DNA from: Stomatobaculum longum
GTDB lineage: Bacteria; Bacillota; Clostridia; Lachnospirales; Lachnospiraceae
Length of the DNA stretch: 29,770 bases
Direction: 5' to 3'
Assembly (NCBI GenBank): GCA_905370385.1
Contig: CAJPKN010000010.1
Location: 1-29,770 of the forward strand
Position 1 is the first letter of the stretch; every line of letters starts with the position of its first letter. The notes beneath the pieces are model-generated. The model worked only from the letters and a program-made list of their open reading frames with translations, made no database searches and had not been told where the DNA came from. Positions 8,487-15,906 of this stretch are shown here, piece by piece. The position numbers and the translations under genes are program-made.

Positions 8487-10025
8487 ATGGAAAACGAGAT
8501 GCAGGAGCCGCAGAGAGGCAGAAGCCGAAAGAAAGTAATCGCGGCAGTTGCGGAGAAAAAGCCGATGAGTGCAAAGGCAGTTAAACGGCGGCGCTTCATC
8601 ATTATGGCGGTGCTGGAAGTTCTGGTACTGACAGCCATTTTTGCCTACGCCTATCTCCTGAAGCAGTACTCCAAAATACAGCGGCCGGTGTTTGAGGTAA
8701 AGAACGTCGAGAACACGGTGCTCACGACGGATGACATCGCAAAGATGAAGGGCTACTGGAACATTGCAGCCTTCGGTGTCGACTCGCGTGACTCCTCGGT
8801 GGGACGCGGCAACAATGCGGACGTTATCATGGTGGTGAGCATTAACCGCGAGAACGGCGAAATCCGCATTGCGAGTGTGTTCCGCGATTCGTATCTGAGT
8901 CTCGCGAACGGCAATTACAATAAGATTAACCAGGCCTATGCGGTCGGCGGTCCGGAGCTCGCGGTCAAGGCATTGAACCAGAACCTGGACCTCAACATCA
9001 CCGACTATGTGACCTTCAACTGGAAGGCGGTTGCGACCGGCATTAATATTTTGGGCGGTGTCGACATCGACCTCAGCCAGCCGGAGTTTAAGTACATCAA
9101 CTCCTACATCACCGAGACGGTCAAAGGCACCAAGATCGGTTCGGTGCAGCTGACGCATGCGGGCCTGAATCACCTGGACGGCATTCAGGCAGTCGCTTAC
9201 GCGCGTCTCCGATACATGGACAACGACTACACGAGAACGGAGCGGCAGCGCCGCGTTCTGGAGCTCTGTGTGGAGAAGGCAAAGCAGGCCGATTCCGGTA
9301 CGCTCTCGGACCTCGCGGGCAATATGCTCTCGATGGTCGCGACGAGCCTTACCTGGGAGGACGGCATGAATCTCGCGATGAATGTCAAGAAGTACAAAAT
9401 CGTGGATACCATCGGTTTCCCGATGGACCGCCGTGAGATCAACATGAGCTTTAAGGGTGCCTGCGTCATTCCGAACACGCTCGAGAAAAATGTCAAGGAT
9501 CTTCACACCTTCTTCTTCGGTGGTGAGGAGTACTCGGTTTCCAAGCAGGTCAAGGAGATCGACAATCACATTGCTTCGGACATTGCGCGCTATCGCGGCC
9601 GCTCCGAGGAGAGAAAATACAAGGAGAAGATGCGTCAGTACAGCGAGGAGAACGAGACTTCTTCCTCGAAAAAGCGCAGCACGACCGAGGAAGAGACCAA
9701 GCGGAGCCGCAGCGATTCGGAGGGCGGCACGAAGAGCACGCGCGAGAGCGGCGAGTCCCGTGAGAGCGAGTCGGGCAGCGCCGAGTCGACGGATTCCCGC
9801 GGCAATGTAGTCCCGAGCTCCGGTGCTAAGAGCAGCAGCTCGGCCCGGGAGAGTTCTTCCGCAGCCGAGAGTTCGAATGCGGCGGAAAGCAGCTCGGCAC
9901 GGGAGAGCAGTTCGGCGCGCGAGAGCAGCTCGGCGGCGGAGAGCAGCAGTCAGCTCCAAACGCGCGCGGCGACCGCGGCACCCGAGCCCTCGGAGACCAA
10001 CGGTCCCGCCCTGAACGAAGAATAA
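8487..10025 (+). CDS. LytR-CpsA-Psr (LCP) family glycopolymer ligase with Ser-rich tail
   Basis: LCP proteins move lipid-linked glycopolymers onto peptidoglycan outside the membrane. This 512-residue member has a basic cytoplasmic start, one membrane helix at about 37-58, and an LCP domain at about 92-330. The domain shows FGVDSRDSSVGRGNNAD (99-112), SVFRDSY (R133), NKINQAY and YARLRYMDNDYTRTERQR (240-256); the aspartates and arginines bind the pyrophosphate in characterised homologues. After about residue 370 the protein turns into a charged, Ser/Glu/Arg-rich tail, ending in six hexapeptide repeats at 450-485. AGGAGA precedes the ATG by five bases. As the last gene before the terminator it likely attaches the glycan made by the upstream genes. 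Confidence 0.9.
   Translation: MENEMQEPQRGRSRKKVIAAVAEKKPMSAKAVKRRRFIIMAVLEVLVLTAIFAYAYLLKQYSKIQRPVFEVKNVENTVLTTDDIAKMKGYWNIAAFGVDSRDSSVGRGNNADVIMVVSINRENGEIRIASVFRDSYLSLANGNYNKINQAYAVGGPELAVKALNQNLDLNITDYVTFNWKAVATGINILGGVDIDLSQPEFKYINSYITETVKGTKIGSVQLTHAGLNHLDGIQAVAYARLRYMDNDYTRTERQRRVLELCVEKAKQADSGTLSDLAGNMLSMVATSLTWEDGMNLAMNVKKYKIVDTIGFPMDRREINMSFKGACVIPNTLEKNVKDLHTFFFGGEEYSVSKQVKEIDNHIASDIARYRGRSEERKYKEKMRQYSEENETSSSKKRSTTEEETKRSRSDSEGGTKSTRESGESRESESGSAESTDSRGNVVPSSGAKSSSSARESSSAAESSNAAESSSARESSSARESSSAAESSSQLQTRAATAAPEPSETNGPALNEE
9834..9950 (+). repeat. Six tandem 18-bp units coding SSSARE-type hexapeptides
   Basis: Codons 450-485 of the LCP gene form six units of pattern S-S-(S/N)-A-(R/A)-E, then a final SSS. 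Serine codons differ between units (AGC, AGT, TCG, TCT, TCC), so the repeat is kept at the protein level more than at the DNA level. Confidence 0.85.
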
Positions 10026-10043
10026 ACGAAGGAAATGAAAGAG

Positions 10044-10092
10044 AAGAACTGTCATGCCGGATAGCAACGGGCCGGCCGGACAGTTCTTTTTT
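10044..10092 (+). terminator. Intrinsic terminator of the glycan operon
   Basis: AAGAACTGTC (10044-10053) pairs with GACAGTTCTT (10079-10088). An inner GCCGG/CCGGC stem extends it, and six T residues end at 10092. It lies 18 bases after the LCP stop. Confidence 0.9.
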
Positions 10093-10120
10093 GTATGACG
10101 GCAGGGGAGAAATCGCTTCA

Positions 10121-10177
10121 TTGTTCACACTTTGCTCGGCATCTCAACACAATTCGTTCACAGCTTTTTTCTATACT
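10121..10177 (+). promoter_or_regulatory. htrA promoter region with GTTCACA direct repeats
   Basis: GTTCACA occurs at 10123-10129 and again at 10156-10162, 33 bases apart (about three helical turns). A -10-like TATACT lies at 10172-10177. No good -35 is present at the right distance, which fits a promoter that needs an activator. From memory, Bacillus htrA-type genes have repeated TTTTCACA/TTTTCATA-like octamers read by CssR; the likeness here is inference. Confidence 0.45.
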
Positions 10178-10220
10178 GATAACAACGAAACAAAGTAAGA
10201 AAGAAAGCGAGGCAATCAGC

Positions 10221-11738
10221 ATGTACGAGTCGAATGATACCTACAGCAATTTCAATAATTTCCCCTATGACAGCAGCGCGAAGCAGAGCGCAGATCCTTA
10301 TAACACGGTTTCGGATGAGACATACTACAGTGCGGGCGGCGGCACGGGAACTCCCGAGGAGCCGAAAAAGGGCAGCGGTCTCGCAAAGAAACTCGGCACG
10401 GCGGCAGCCTGTGCGCTGGTCTTCGGCGCCGTGGCGGGAGTCACGATGGGCACGGTGAGCCGTGCGGTCATGCCGAAGCAGGCAGCGGCGGCGGAAAGCA
10501 GTGTTGCGGCCGAGATGGTTCCGAGCGTCACGAAGACGGCGACTAAGGAGGTTGCCGCGAGCAGCGCAGCCGGCAGCAGCGAGGGGGCCACCCTCGATGT
10601 CTCGGCCATTGTCGAAAAGGCTATGCCCTCGGTTGTGGCCATCGATGTAAAGGGCGAACAGAAGGTGAGTGACATCTTCGGCAGAACGGCTTCCTACCAG
10701 ACCTCGGGCGCGGGCTCCGGCATCATCATCGGCGAGAACGAAGAGGAGTATCTGATTGTCACGAACAACCACGTGATCGAGAATACGACGAGCGTCAAGG
10801 TGCAGTTCATCGACGGAAAGAGTGTGGATGCAGAGATGAAGGGGACCGATGCCGGCAAGGACGTTGCGGTCATTGCGGTCAAAAAGTCGGATGTGCCGGA
10901 GGAGACCAAGTCGAAGATAGCGATTGCCGAAATCGGCAGTTCGGATGATCTGAAGGTGGGCCAGGGCGTTGTGGCCATCGGCAATGCGCTCGGCTACGGC
11001 CAGTCCGTTACGGTCGGTTATGTCAGCGCCAAGGGACGCAGCATTACCGCGCAGGATAGCTCGACCGGTGAGAGCACGACGGTTGAAAATCTCTTGCAGA
11101 CCGACGCCGCGATTAACCCCGGAAACTCGGGCGGCGCACTTCTCAATATGCAGGGACAGGTGATCGGCATCAACGAGTCGAAGAGCGTGGATACCAAGGT
11201 CGAAGGCATGGGCTATGCCATCCCGATTTCCAGCGTGACCGAGCTCATCAATACCCTCTCTCTCCAGAAGACAAGGGGCACAGTCGATGAGGCAAATCGC
11301 GGCTACATCGGTTTCCGGGGCCAGAACGTGGACAATGAGGCGGCGAAAAAGTTCAACATGCCGGTCGGCATCTTTGTATACAAGATATTGGACGGCGGCG
11401 CGGCGGCAGAGTCCGAGCTGCAGGAGAACGATATCATAACCAAGTTCGAGGGACAGAGTGTCTCTTCGATCGAGGAACTCAAAGATAAGTTAACCCGCTA
11501 CGAGCAGGGCGAGACAGTGACCCTAACGGTCAAGCGCCCGGGCAACAAGGGCTACGAGGAGAAGGAAATCAGCATTACGCTGAAGGGCCAGAGCAGTCTG
11601 AAGCGCACAAGCGCAGATGACAAGGCAGAGAGCCGGGATAAGGAGGCGGAATCACAGGAAAGCTTACCGAAGGGCATTATTCCGGAGAACGGTGATGACA
11701 GCGAGGAAGGCAGCCTATTCCCCTTCTTCGGTCAGTAA
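10221..11738 (+). CDS. htrA: Membrane-anchored HtrA/DegP-type serine protease with PDZ domain
   Basis: This 505-residue protease degrades or refolds misfolded proteins outside the membrane. A polar, Tyr/Asn-rich cytoplasmic segment of 55 residues is followed by one membrane helix (about 58-80) and an Ala/Ser-rich linker. The trypsin-like domain has H184 (TNNHV), D214 (KDVAVIAV) and S303 in GNSGG (301-305), a complete triad. A PDZ domain covers about 358-455 (GYIGFRGQNV to ITLKG), and an acidic tail ends in PFFGQ. The start at 10221 was chosen because GCGAGG lies about ten bases before it and because family members begin with such a polar segment; a longer open frame from 10095 would run through the preceding promoter. 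It stands alone after a terminator. Confidence 0.93.
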   Translation: MYESNDTYSNFNNFPYDSSAKQSADPYNTVSDETYYSAGGGTGTPEEPKKGSGLAKKLGTAAACALVFGAVAGVTMGTVSRAVMPKQAAAAESSVAAEMVPSVTKTATKEVAASSAAGSSEGATLDVSAIVEKAMPSVVAIDVKGEQKVSDIFGRTASYQTSGAGSGIIIGENEEEYLIVTNNHVIENTTSVKVQFIDGKSVDAEMKGTDAGKDVAVIAVKKSDVPEETKSKIAIAEIGSSDDLKVGQGVVAIGNALGYGQSVTVGYVSAKGRSITAQDSSTGESTTVENLLQTDAAINPGNSGGALLNMQGQVIGINESKSVDTKVEGMGYAIPISSVTELINTLSLQKTRGTVDEANRGYIGFRGQNVDNEAAKKFNMPVGIFVYKILDGGAAAESELQENDIITKFEGQSVSSIEELKDKLTRYEQGETVTLTVKRPGNKGYEEKEISITLKGQSSLKRTSADDKAESRDKEAESQESLPKGIIPENGDDSEEGSLFPFFGQ

Positions 11739-11814
11739 AACGTAAGCGCTGCCAAAGTGCCGGATGGCACTCCGGAGCCGCGGAAAGAAGCAGTACAGCG
11801 TTTCGAGCAAAGAG

Positions 11815-11880
11815 CAAGACCCCGGGTCTTCCCAGAAAGGCGGAAGAACCGGGGTCTTGTTGTTGTTGTTGTTGTTGTTG
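11815..11880 (+). terminator. Hairpin followed by (TTG)8 between htrA and carbamate kinase
   Basis: CAAGACCCCGG (11815-11825) pairs perfectly with CCGGGGTCTTG (11849-11859). TCTTCC/GGAAGA (11827-11832/11842-11847) extends the stem inward past one mismatch. In place of a plain T-tract the 3' side runs into eight TTG units (11857-11880). The stem is strong, but TTG repeats make a weaker release tract than poly-U. Confidence 0.65.
11857..11880. repeat. (TTG)8 trinucleotide microsatellite
   Basis: Eight uninterrupted TTG units lie in the gap between two convergent genes, directly on the 3' arm of a hairpin. Read on the other strand it is (CAA)8. It is the only simple repeat of this length that I noticed in the window. 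Confidence 0.95.
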
Positions 11881-11912
11881 TCTCGCCGGAAGCGGGTATG
11901 CGGAGCAGAGAA

Positions 11913-12845
11913 TTAGGAAATGCGGGTGCCCGCCTTGCCGCGGAGTGCCTGTCGCGCCTTTGCGAGGCTCGTGATAATCGCGGCGCGGTTCTTGCCGGCG
12001 CTCACAAAGTCGACCGCTGCCTTGACCTTCGGGAGCATGCTCTTGAATTCAAACTGACCGGCTTCCATGTATGCCTTGGCGTCCGCAATGCTCATCTCGG
12101 AGATGGCTTCCTCTGCCGGGGTGCCGAAGTTCAGGGTCACATTGTCAACGGCGGTCAGAATGAGGAGCACATCCGCATCCACTTCCCGCGCGAGGAGGCC
12201 GGAAGTCAGATCCTTCTCGATGACGGCACTGGCGCCGCGGAGCACCGTGCCCTGTTCGAGCACCGGGACACCGCCGCCGCCGCAGCAGATGACCACCTGG
12301 TCTGCGTCGAGGAGCGCCTTGATCGCATCGATCTCAACAATGGCGACCGGATTCGGCGCGGGGACGATACGCTGATAGCCCTTGCCCGGGACCTCAACCG
12401 TGTGGTTACCCTTGGCCTCCTCGGCCTCGGCCTCTTCCTTCGACATGAAGCGACCTATGGTTTTTAAGGGCTGATAGAAGGCCTCGTCGTAGGGGTCCAC
12501 CGTGACCTCGGTCATGATGGTCGAAACGCACTTATAAATGCCGCGGGAAAGGAGCTCCGAGCGGAGTCCGTTCTGCAGGTCGTAGCCGATGTAGCCCTGG
12601 CTCATGGCCGAGCAGACCGAGAGCGGCGAAGGGGTGTAGCCCTCGTGGCGCGCCGCAAACTCGGAGAGTGCGCCGTGAATCATGCCGACCTGGGGCGCGT
12701 TTGAGTGGGTCACGGCGACCTGCCAACCCTCTTCGACAAAATCCGCGATGATAGGCGCGGTCTCCGCAACGGCCGCTTTTTGCTCCGGCAGATTGGTGCC
12801 GAGATCCTTGTGGCCGAGAGAGAGCACCAGACGCTTTTTAGACAT
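11913..12845 (-). CDS. arcC: Carbamate kinase
   Basis: This 310-residue amino-acid-kinase-fold enzyme makes ATP from carbamoyl phosphate and ADP, usually as the last step of arginine or purine fermentation. Typical blocks are present: THSNAPQVG (46-54), SVCSAMSQGYIGYDLQN (76-92), the VPAPNP segment (161-166), CCGGGGVPV (187-195) and AVIEKDLTSGLLA with K211. The N-terminal phosphate loop reads LGHKDLG (10-16) in place of the classic GGNAL form; I recall GH-type variants in other Clostridia. The start ATG has AGGAGGT upstream on the minus strand. No arginine deiminase or carbamoyltransferase gene lies next to it, so it stands as a single gene with its own promoter. Confidence 0.92.
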   Translation of the reverse strand: MSKKRLVLSLGHKDLGTNLPEQKAAVAETAPIIADFVEEGWQVAVTHSNAPQVGMIHGALSEFAARHEGYTPSPLSVCSAMSQGYIGYDLQNGLRSELLSRGIYKCVSTIMTEVTVDPYDEAFYQPLKTIGRFMSKEEAEAEEAKGNHTVEVPGKGYQRIVPAPNPVAIVEIDAIKALLDADQVVICCGGGGVPVLEQGTVLRGASAVIEKDLTSGLLAREVDADVLLILTAVDNVTLNFGTPAEEAISEMSIADAKAYMEAGQFEFKSMLPKVKAAVDFVSAGKNRAAIITSLAKARQALRGKAGTRIS

Positions 12846-12864
12846 GAGAGACCTCCTAATTCAG

Positions 12865-12893
12865 CTGATATGCGTGAAAAATCATGATAAAAT
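12865..12893 (+). promoter_or_regulatory. Candidate divergent promoter for the GT1 gene
   Basis: CTGATA (12865-12870), a 17-base spacer and TAAAAT (12888-12893) face the plus strand and overlap the opposite-strand promoter by two bases of the -10 boxes. The -35 match is only four of six, so this is tentative. Confidence 0.4.
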
Positions 12894-12920
12894 TATAAGT
12901 TCAGAGGGACAAAAAAGCAA
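12892..12920 (-). promoter_or_regulatory. Promoter for carbamate kinase
   Basis: On the minus strand TTGCTT (12920-12915), a 17-base spacer and a perfect TATAAT (12897-12892) precede the gene. The predicted start near 12885 gives a leader of about 40 bases containing AGGAGGT. Confidence 0.7.
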
Positions 12921-12943
12921 CCGCGGGGAGGGAGGCAGAACAG

Positions 12944-14128
12944 ATGGAAGGCAAAAAGAGGCGTATATTGATGGTGAACCTGCCCTATTCGGGTCACACG
13001 AACCCCTCGCTCGGCCTGGTGCGCTGCCTCGTCGCGGCGGGACACGAGGTGGACTATGTGCAGGCGGATGGTTTTCGCGCCCGGGTGGAGGCGAGCGGCG
13101 CGCGTTTTGTGCCCTACGACGCGCCGCCGCACAGCTGTGTTTCGGCGTTGAACGAAGTGCTGAACTGGGGCGCGGCATATCGGACCGTGCGGCGTATCGG
13201 CGCGAACTACGACTGCCTGATTTATGAGCTGCTCTTCTTTCCGGGAAAGGCGCTCGCGGCGGAACTCGGCATCCCCTCGTATCGCTTGATTTCCACCTTC
13301 GCGCTGAACCGGAACTTGCTCCGCGTGCTCGGGCAAACCGGCGGCCCTTATTTGACGGCACTGTTTCGCTCGGAGCGCGTTTGCACGGCGCTGAGCCGCC
13401 TCTTTCTCCCAAAGTTTTCGCTGCGGGAAAATAATCTTGCGGAAGCCTTGGTGAGTGAAGCGCCGCCGCACAATTTTATCTACACCCTGCGGGACTTTCA
13501 GCCGGAGGAAGCGTGTTTTCCGGAGACAAAGTACCACTTTGTGGGACCCGCGGTCGAAGACAGGGCGGAAGAGCCCTTCTCTTTTGGGGAGAGCGGAAAT
13601 CCCATTGTATACATTTCCTTCGGGACGCTGATGCATGCGGACAAGCGCTTCTGGAAGAAGCTGATTGCGGCCTTCGCGGGACGGCGGGTCGAAGTGATAT
13701 GCGCGGTCGGCAGCGAAAAGCTTGTGCGCGCACTCCGGGACTTGCCGCAAAACGTTCGGGTTTATGCCCGGGTGCCGCAGCTCACAGTACTGCGCCGCGC
13801 CTCTCTTTTCGTGACCCACGGCGGGATGAACAGTGTGAACGAGGCACTTTACTACGGGGTCCCGATGATTGTGATTCCCTTCGGTCTGGACCAGCCTCTC
13901 GTGGGGCGAGAGCTTGCGCGCCGTAAGCTGGGGCGCGTCATTGCGCCGCGGGAACTCACAGCCGCGCGGCTTTGGCGCACGGCGAAGGACTTACGCAGGG
14001 ACCCCGAAGCCCGGGAAGCGCGGATTGAAATGCAACGCAAAGCGCAGGCGAGCGGCGGAAACCTTGAGGTGGCAAAGTGTATTTTGGAAGATTTGGCAGC
14101 CCGGGAAGCGGGAAGGAGGGCGGAATGA
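12944..14128 (+). CDS. GT1 family glycosyltransferase (MGT/UGT-like)
   Basis: This 394-residue GT-B enzyme matches the macrolide/UDP-glycosyltransferase family. The acceptor domain starts with ILMVNLPYSGHTNPSLGL, where H18 sits in the position of the catalytic histidine. The donor domain holds YISFGTLMHAD (about 223-233) and FVTHGGMNSVNEAL (289-302), followed by VPMIVIPFGLDQ, the nucleotide-sugar signature. Family members glycosylate lipids, antibiotics or other small molecules. The acceptor here is not decidable; a lipid is plausible given the membrane-protein partner. GGGAGGGAGG precedes the ATG by about eight bases. The stop overlaps the next gene as ATGA. Confidence 0.87.
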   Translation: MEGKKRRILMVNLPYSGHTNPSLGLVRCLVAAGHEVDYVQADGFRARVEASGARFVPYDAPPHSCVSALNEVLNWGAAYRTVRRIGANYDCLIYELLFFPGKALAAELGIPSYRLISTFALNRNLLRVLGQTGGPYLTALFRSERVCTALSRLFLPKFSLRENNLAEALVSEAPPHNFIYTLRDFQPEEACFPETKYHFVGPAVEDRAEEPFSFGESGNPIVYISFGTLMHADKRFWKKLIAAFAGRRVEVICAVGSEKLVRALRDLPQNVRVYARVPQLTVLRRASLFVTHGGMNSVNEALYYGVPMIVIPFGLDQPLVGRELARRKLGRVIAPRELTAARLWRTAKDLRRDPEAREARIEMQRKAQASGGNLEVAKCILEDLAAREAGRRAE

Positions 14129-14757
14129 ACGGCAGCCCGGAGAGGAGTAAGCGGAGCGGCATTGCGGATCTGCTCGCGGTCTTTTTCCTGCCGCTCGCCG
14201 GAAATATATCGGCCTCTCTGCTGCTGCAACTTGTTCCCGGCGCGGAGACAGCGCTTCGCTTCAATGCGCTCTGTCAGGGCGGTCTCCTCCTCTTTGCGTT
14301 TGTTTGGTACCGGCAGGGCGGCGGAAGCGCTGCGCGGGAAAAAAAGCGCTTTCCGCTGTTCGAGTTTGCGGGGACGCTCATCCTCTACCTCCTGCTGCTG
14401 TTTCTGCTCTTAAGAAGCGGGTATGCGGCTTCGGACCGCAACTATCAGACCGCGCTTCGAAGCCTCGGCGGAGACGGCGAGCGGGCCGCGCTGATTTTCT
14501 ATGCGCTCTGTGGCGCGGCCGCCGAGGAACTCTTGTTCCGCGGCATTTTGGAGCGCGGACTCGCGGTCTTTTTGAAGCGCCGTTGGCTGATCGCCTGCAT
14601 TGCTGCGCTTTTGTTCGCGCTCTACCACGGCAATATCACCCAGGGGATACTGGCCTTTATATTGGGCCTCGTCTTTTCCGAGCTCGCGGCGCGCGGCGGA
14701 CTCCGGGCCGCGCTCGCGGCGCACCTCAGCATCAATCTCCTGGCCCTTATTGTCTAG
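14125..14757 (+). CDS. CPBP family intramembrane metalloprotease (CAAX/ABI)
   Basis: This 210-residue membrane protein shows the three motifs of the CPBP/Abi (PF02517) group. They are E134-E135-x3-R139 (AEELLFRG), FALYHGN with H168, and AHLSIN with H200 and N204. About six hydrophobic segments are seen. Members are Rce1-like proteases; in bacteria they may cut membrane or peptide substrates or give self-immunity to bacteriocins. Nothing nearby resembles a bacteriocin precursor. The start at 14125 overlaps the GT1 stop, with GGAAGGAGGG just upstream, so the two are translated together. Its biological substrate is unknown. Confidence 0.85.
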   Translation: MNGSPERSKRSGIADLLAVFFLPLAGNISASLLLQLVPGAETALRFNALCQGGLLLFAFVWYRQGGGSAAREKKRFPLFEFAGTLILYLLLLFLLLRSGYAASDRNYQTALRSLGGDGERAALIFYALCGAAAEELLFRGILERGLAVFLKRRWLIACIAALLFALYHGNITQGILAFILGLVFSELAARGGLRAALAAHLSINLLALIV

Positions 14758-14759
14758 AC

Positions 14760-14788
14760 TGGAAAAATGAGCGGAAAGCGGGTAAAAT
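14760..14788 (+). promoter_or_regulatory. Candidate promoter for the downstream GT2 gene
   Basis: TGGAAA (14760-14765), a 17-base spacer and TAAAAT (14783-14788) lie just after the CPBP stop. The -35 hexamer and spacing are the same as in the promoter at 7029. The predicted start near 14795 leaves a leader of about 36 bases with AAAGGAGG. Confidence 0.45.
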
Positions 14789-14830
14789 GGAACAATGCGT
14801 TCGTTGCAATCCAAATCAAAGGAGGAAAGC

Positions 14831-15850
14831 ATGAAGCTATTGAGTATTGCGGTGCCCTGTTACAACAGCGCCGCTTATATGGACCGCTGCATCCGCTCTC
14901 TCTTGCACGGCGGCGACGAGGTCGAAATTTTAATTGTCGACGACGGCTCGCAGAAGGACAACACCGGAGAAATCGCGGACCGCTACGAGCGGGAGTATCC
15001 GAATATCTGCCGCGCGCTGCACCAGGTAAACGGCGGACACGGTGCTGCGGTTATGACCGGTCTTAAAAACGCGAGCGGCGTCTTTTTCAAGGTGGTCGAT
15101 TCCGATGACTGGGTCGATCCCGAGAGCTATGACAAGATTCTGTCTACTCTCCGCGACTTTACGGCAAGGAACACGCAGCTGGATCTTCTGATCAGCAACT
15201 TTGTCTACGAGAAGGAGGGCGCCGCACATAAGCGCGTCATGAACTACAGAAAGGTGCTGCCGCAGGAGAAGTTGATCGGCTGGGACGAGATCGGGCACTT
15301 CCTGCCGGGCCAGTACATTCTCATGCACTCCGTCATCTACCGCACGGCCCTGCTCCGCGACTGCGGGCTCTCGCTGCCGGATCACACCTTCTATGTGGAC
15401 AATATCTTTGTCTACCAGCCGCTGCCGAGTGTGAAGACGCTCTACTACCTCGATGTGAATTTCTACCGCTACTACATCGGCAGAGAAGATCAGTCGGTCA
15501 ACGAGCAGGTCATGATAGGGCGAATCGACCAGCAGCTTCGCGTGACAAAACGCATGCTGGAGAGCTACGACCCCTACAAGATTCCGGCGAAGAAGTTAAG
15601 ACGCTATATGATACTGTATCTCGAAATCATGATGACCATATGCTCGATACTCGCGATTAAGTCCGAGCTTCCCGAGAACCTCGAAAAGAAGAAGGAGATT
15701 TGGAAGTTTTTAAAGGAACTGAATCCGCGGCTCTACTTCCGCATCCGCTTCGGCTTCCTCGGACAGAGCATGAATCTTCCGGGCAAGGGCGGCAGAAAAA
15801 TCAGCGTGGCGGGCTACAAAATCGCACAGAAGTTCTACGGCTTCAACTGA
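14831..15850 (+). CDS. GT2 family glycosyltransferase
   Basis: This 339-residue enzyme has a GT-A domain opening with LSIAVPCYNSAAYMDRC, then D37-D-G-S and D90-S-D-D-W, the nucleotide and metal site. The second half is helical and basic, ending in KIAQKFYGFN, with no clear membrane segment. It resembles EpsJ/CpsJ-type transferases in exopolysaccharide loci, although its neighbours are not a complete glycan cluster. The start at 14831 was chosen for AAAGGAGGAAAGC directly upstream; an in-frame ATG at 14795 lacks such a site. It probably uses a UDP-sugar. It may have its own promoter and ends at a bidirectional terminator. Confidence 0.87.
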   Translation: MKLLSIAVPCYNSAAYMDRCIRSLLHGGDEVEILIVDDGSQKDNTGEIADRYEREYPNICRALHQVNGGHGAAVMTGLKNASGVFFKVVDSDDWVDPESYDKILSTLRDFTARNTQLDLLISNFVYEKEGAAHKRVMNYRKVLPQEKLIGWDEIGHFLPGQYILMHSVIYRTALLRDCGLSLPDHTFYVDNIFVYQPLPSVKTLYYLDVNFYRYYIGREDQSVNEQVMIGRIDQQLRVTKRMLESYDPYKIPAKKLRRYMILYLEIMMTICSILAIKSELPENLEKKKEIWKFLKELNPRLYFRIRFGFLGQSMNLPGKGGRKISVAGYKIAQKFYGFN

Positions 15851-15865
15851 GGCAAACGACAAAGA

Positions 15866-15898
15866 AAAAGACCGGATTCCCTGGGAGTCCGGTCTTTT
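15866..15898. terminator. Bidirectional terminator between GT2 and PAP2 genes
   Basis: AAAAGACCGGA (15866-15876) pairs with TCCGGTCTTTT (15888-15898), perfect over 11 bp with an 11-base loop. A short T run ends the plus strand, and on the minus strand CTTTTTCTTT follows. It separates convergent genes. Confidence 0.85.
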
Positions 15899-15906
15899 GC
15901 GTGTGT

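Noticed and set aside
8454..10121. Long minus-strand open frame opposite the LCP gene
   Set aside because: It covers the LCP gene and the terminator, is Ala/Arg/Leu low-complexity and has no homology-like motifs.
10095..10220. N-terminal extension of HtrA
   Set aside because: It starts just after the terminator T-run, crosses the promoter region and lacks a ribosome site; the ATG at 10221 fits better.
11757..11776. Small hairpin GTGCC/GGCAC after htrA
   Set aside because: Short stem, no T-tract, and it overlaps another possible pairing; not convincing as terminator or regulator.
11757..12467. Plus-strand frame across the TTG repeats and carbamate kinase
   Set aside because: Its valine run comes from the repeat and the rest is antisense to arcC; no ribosome site.
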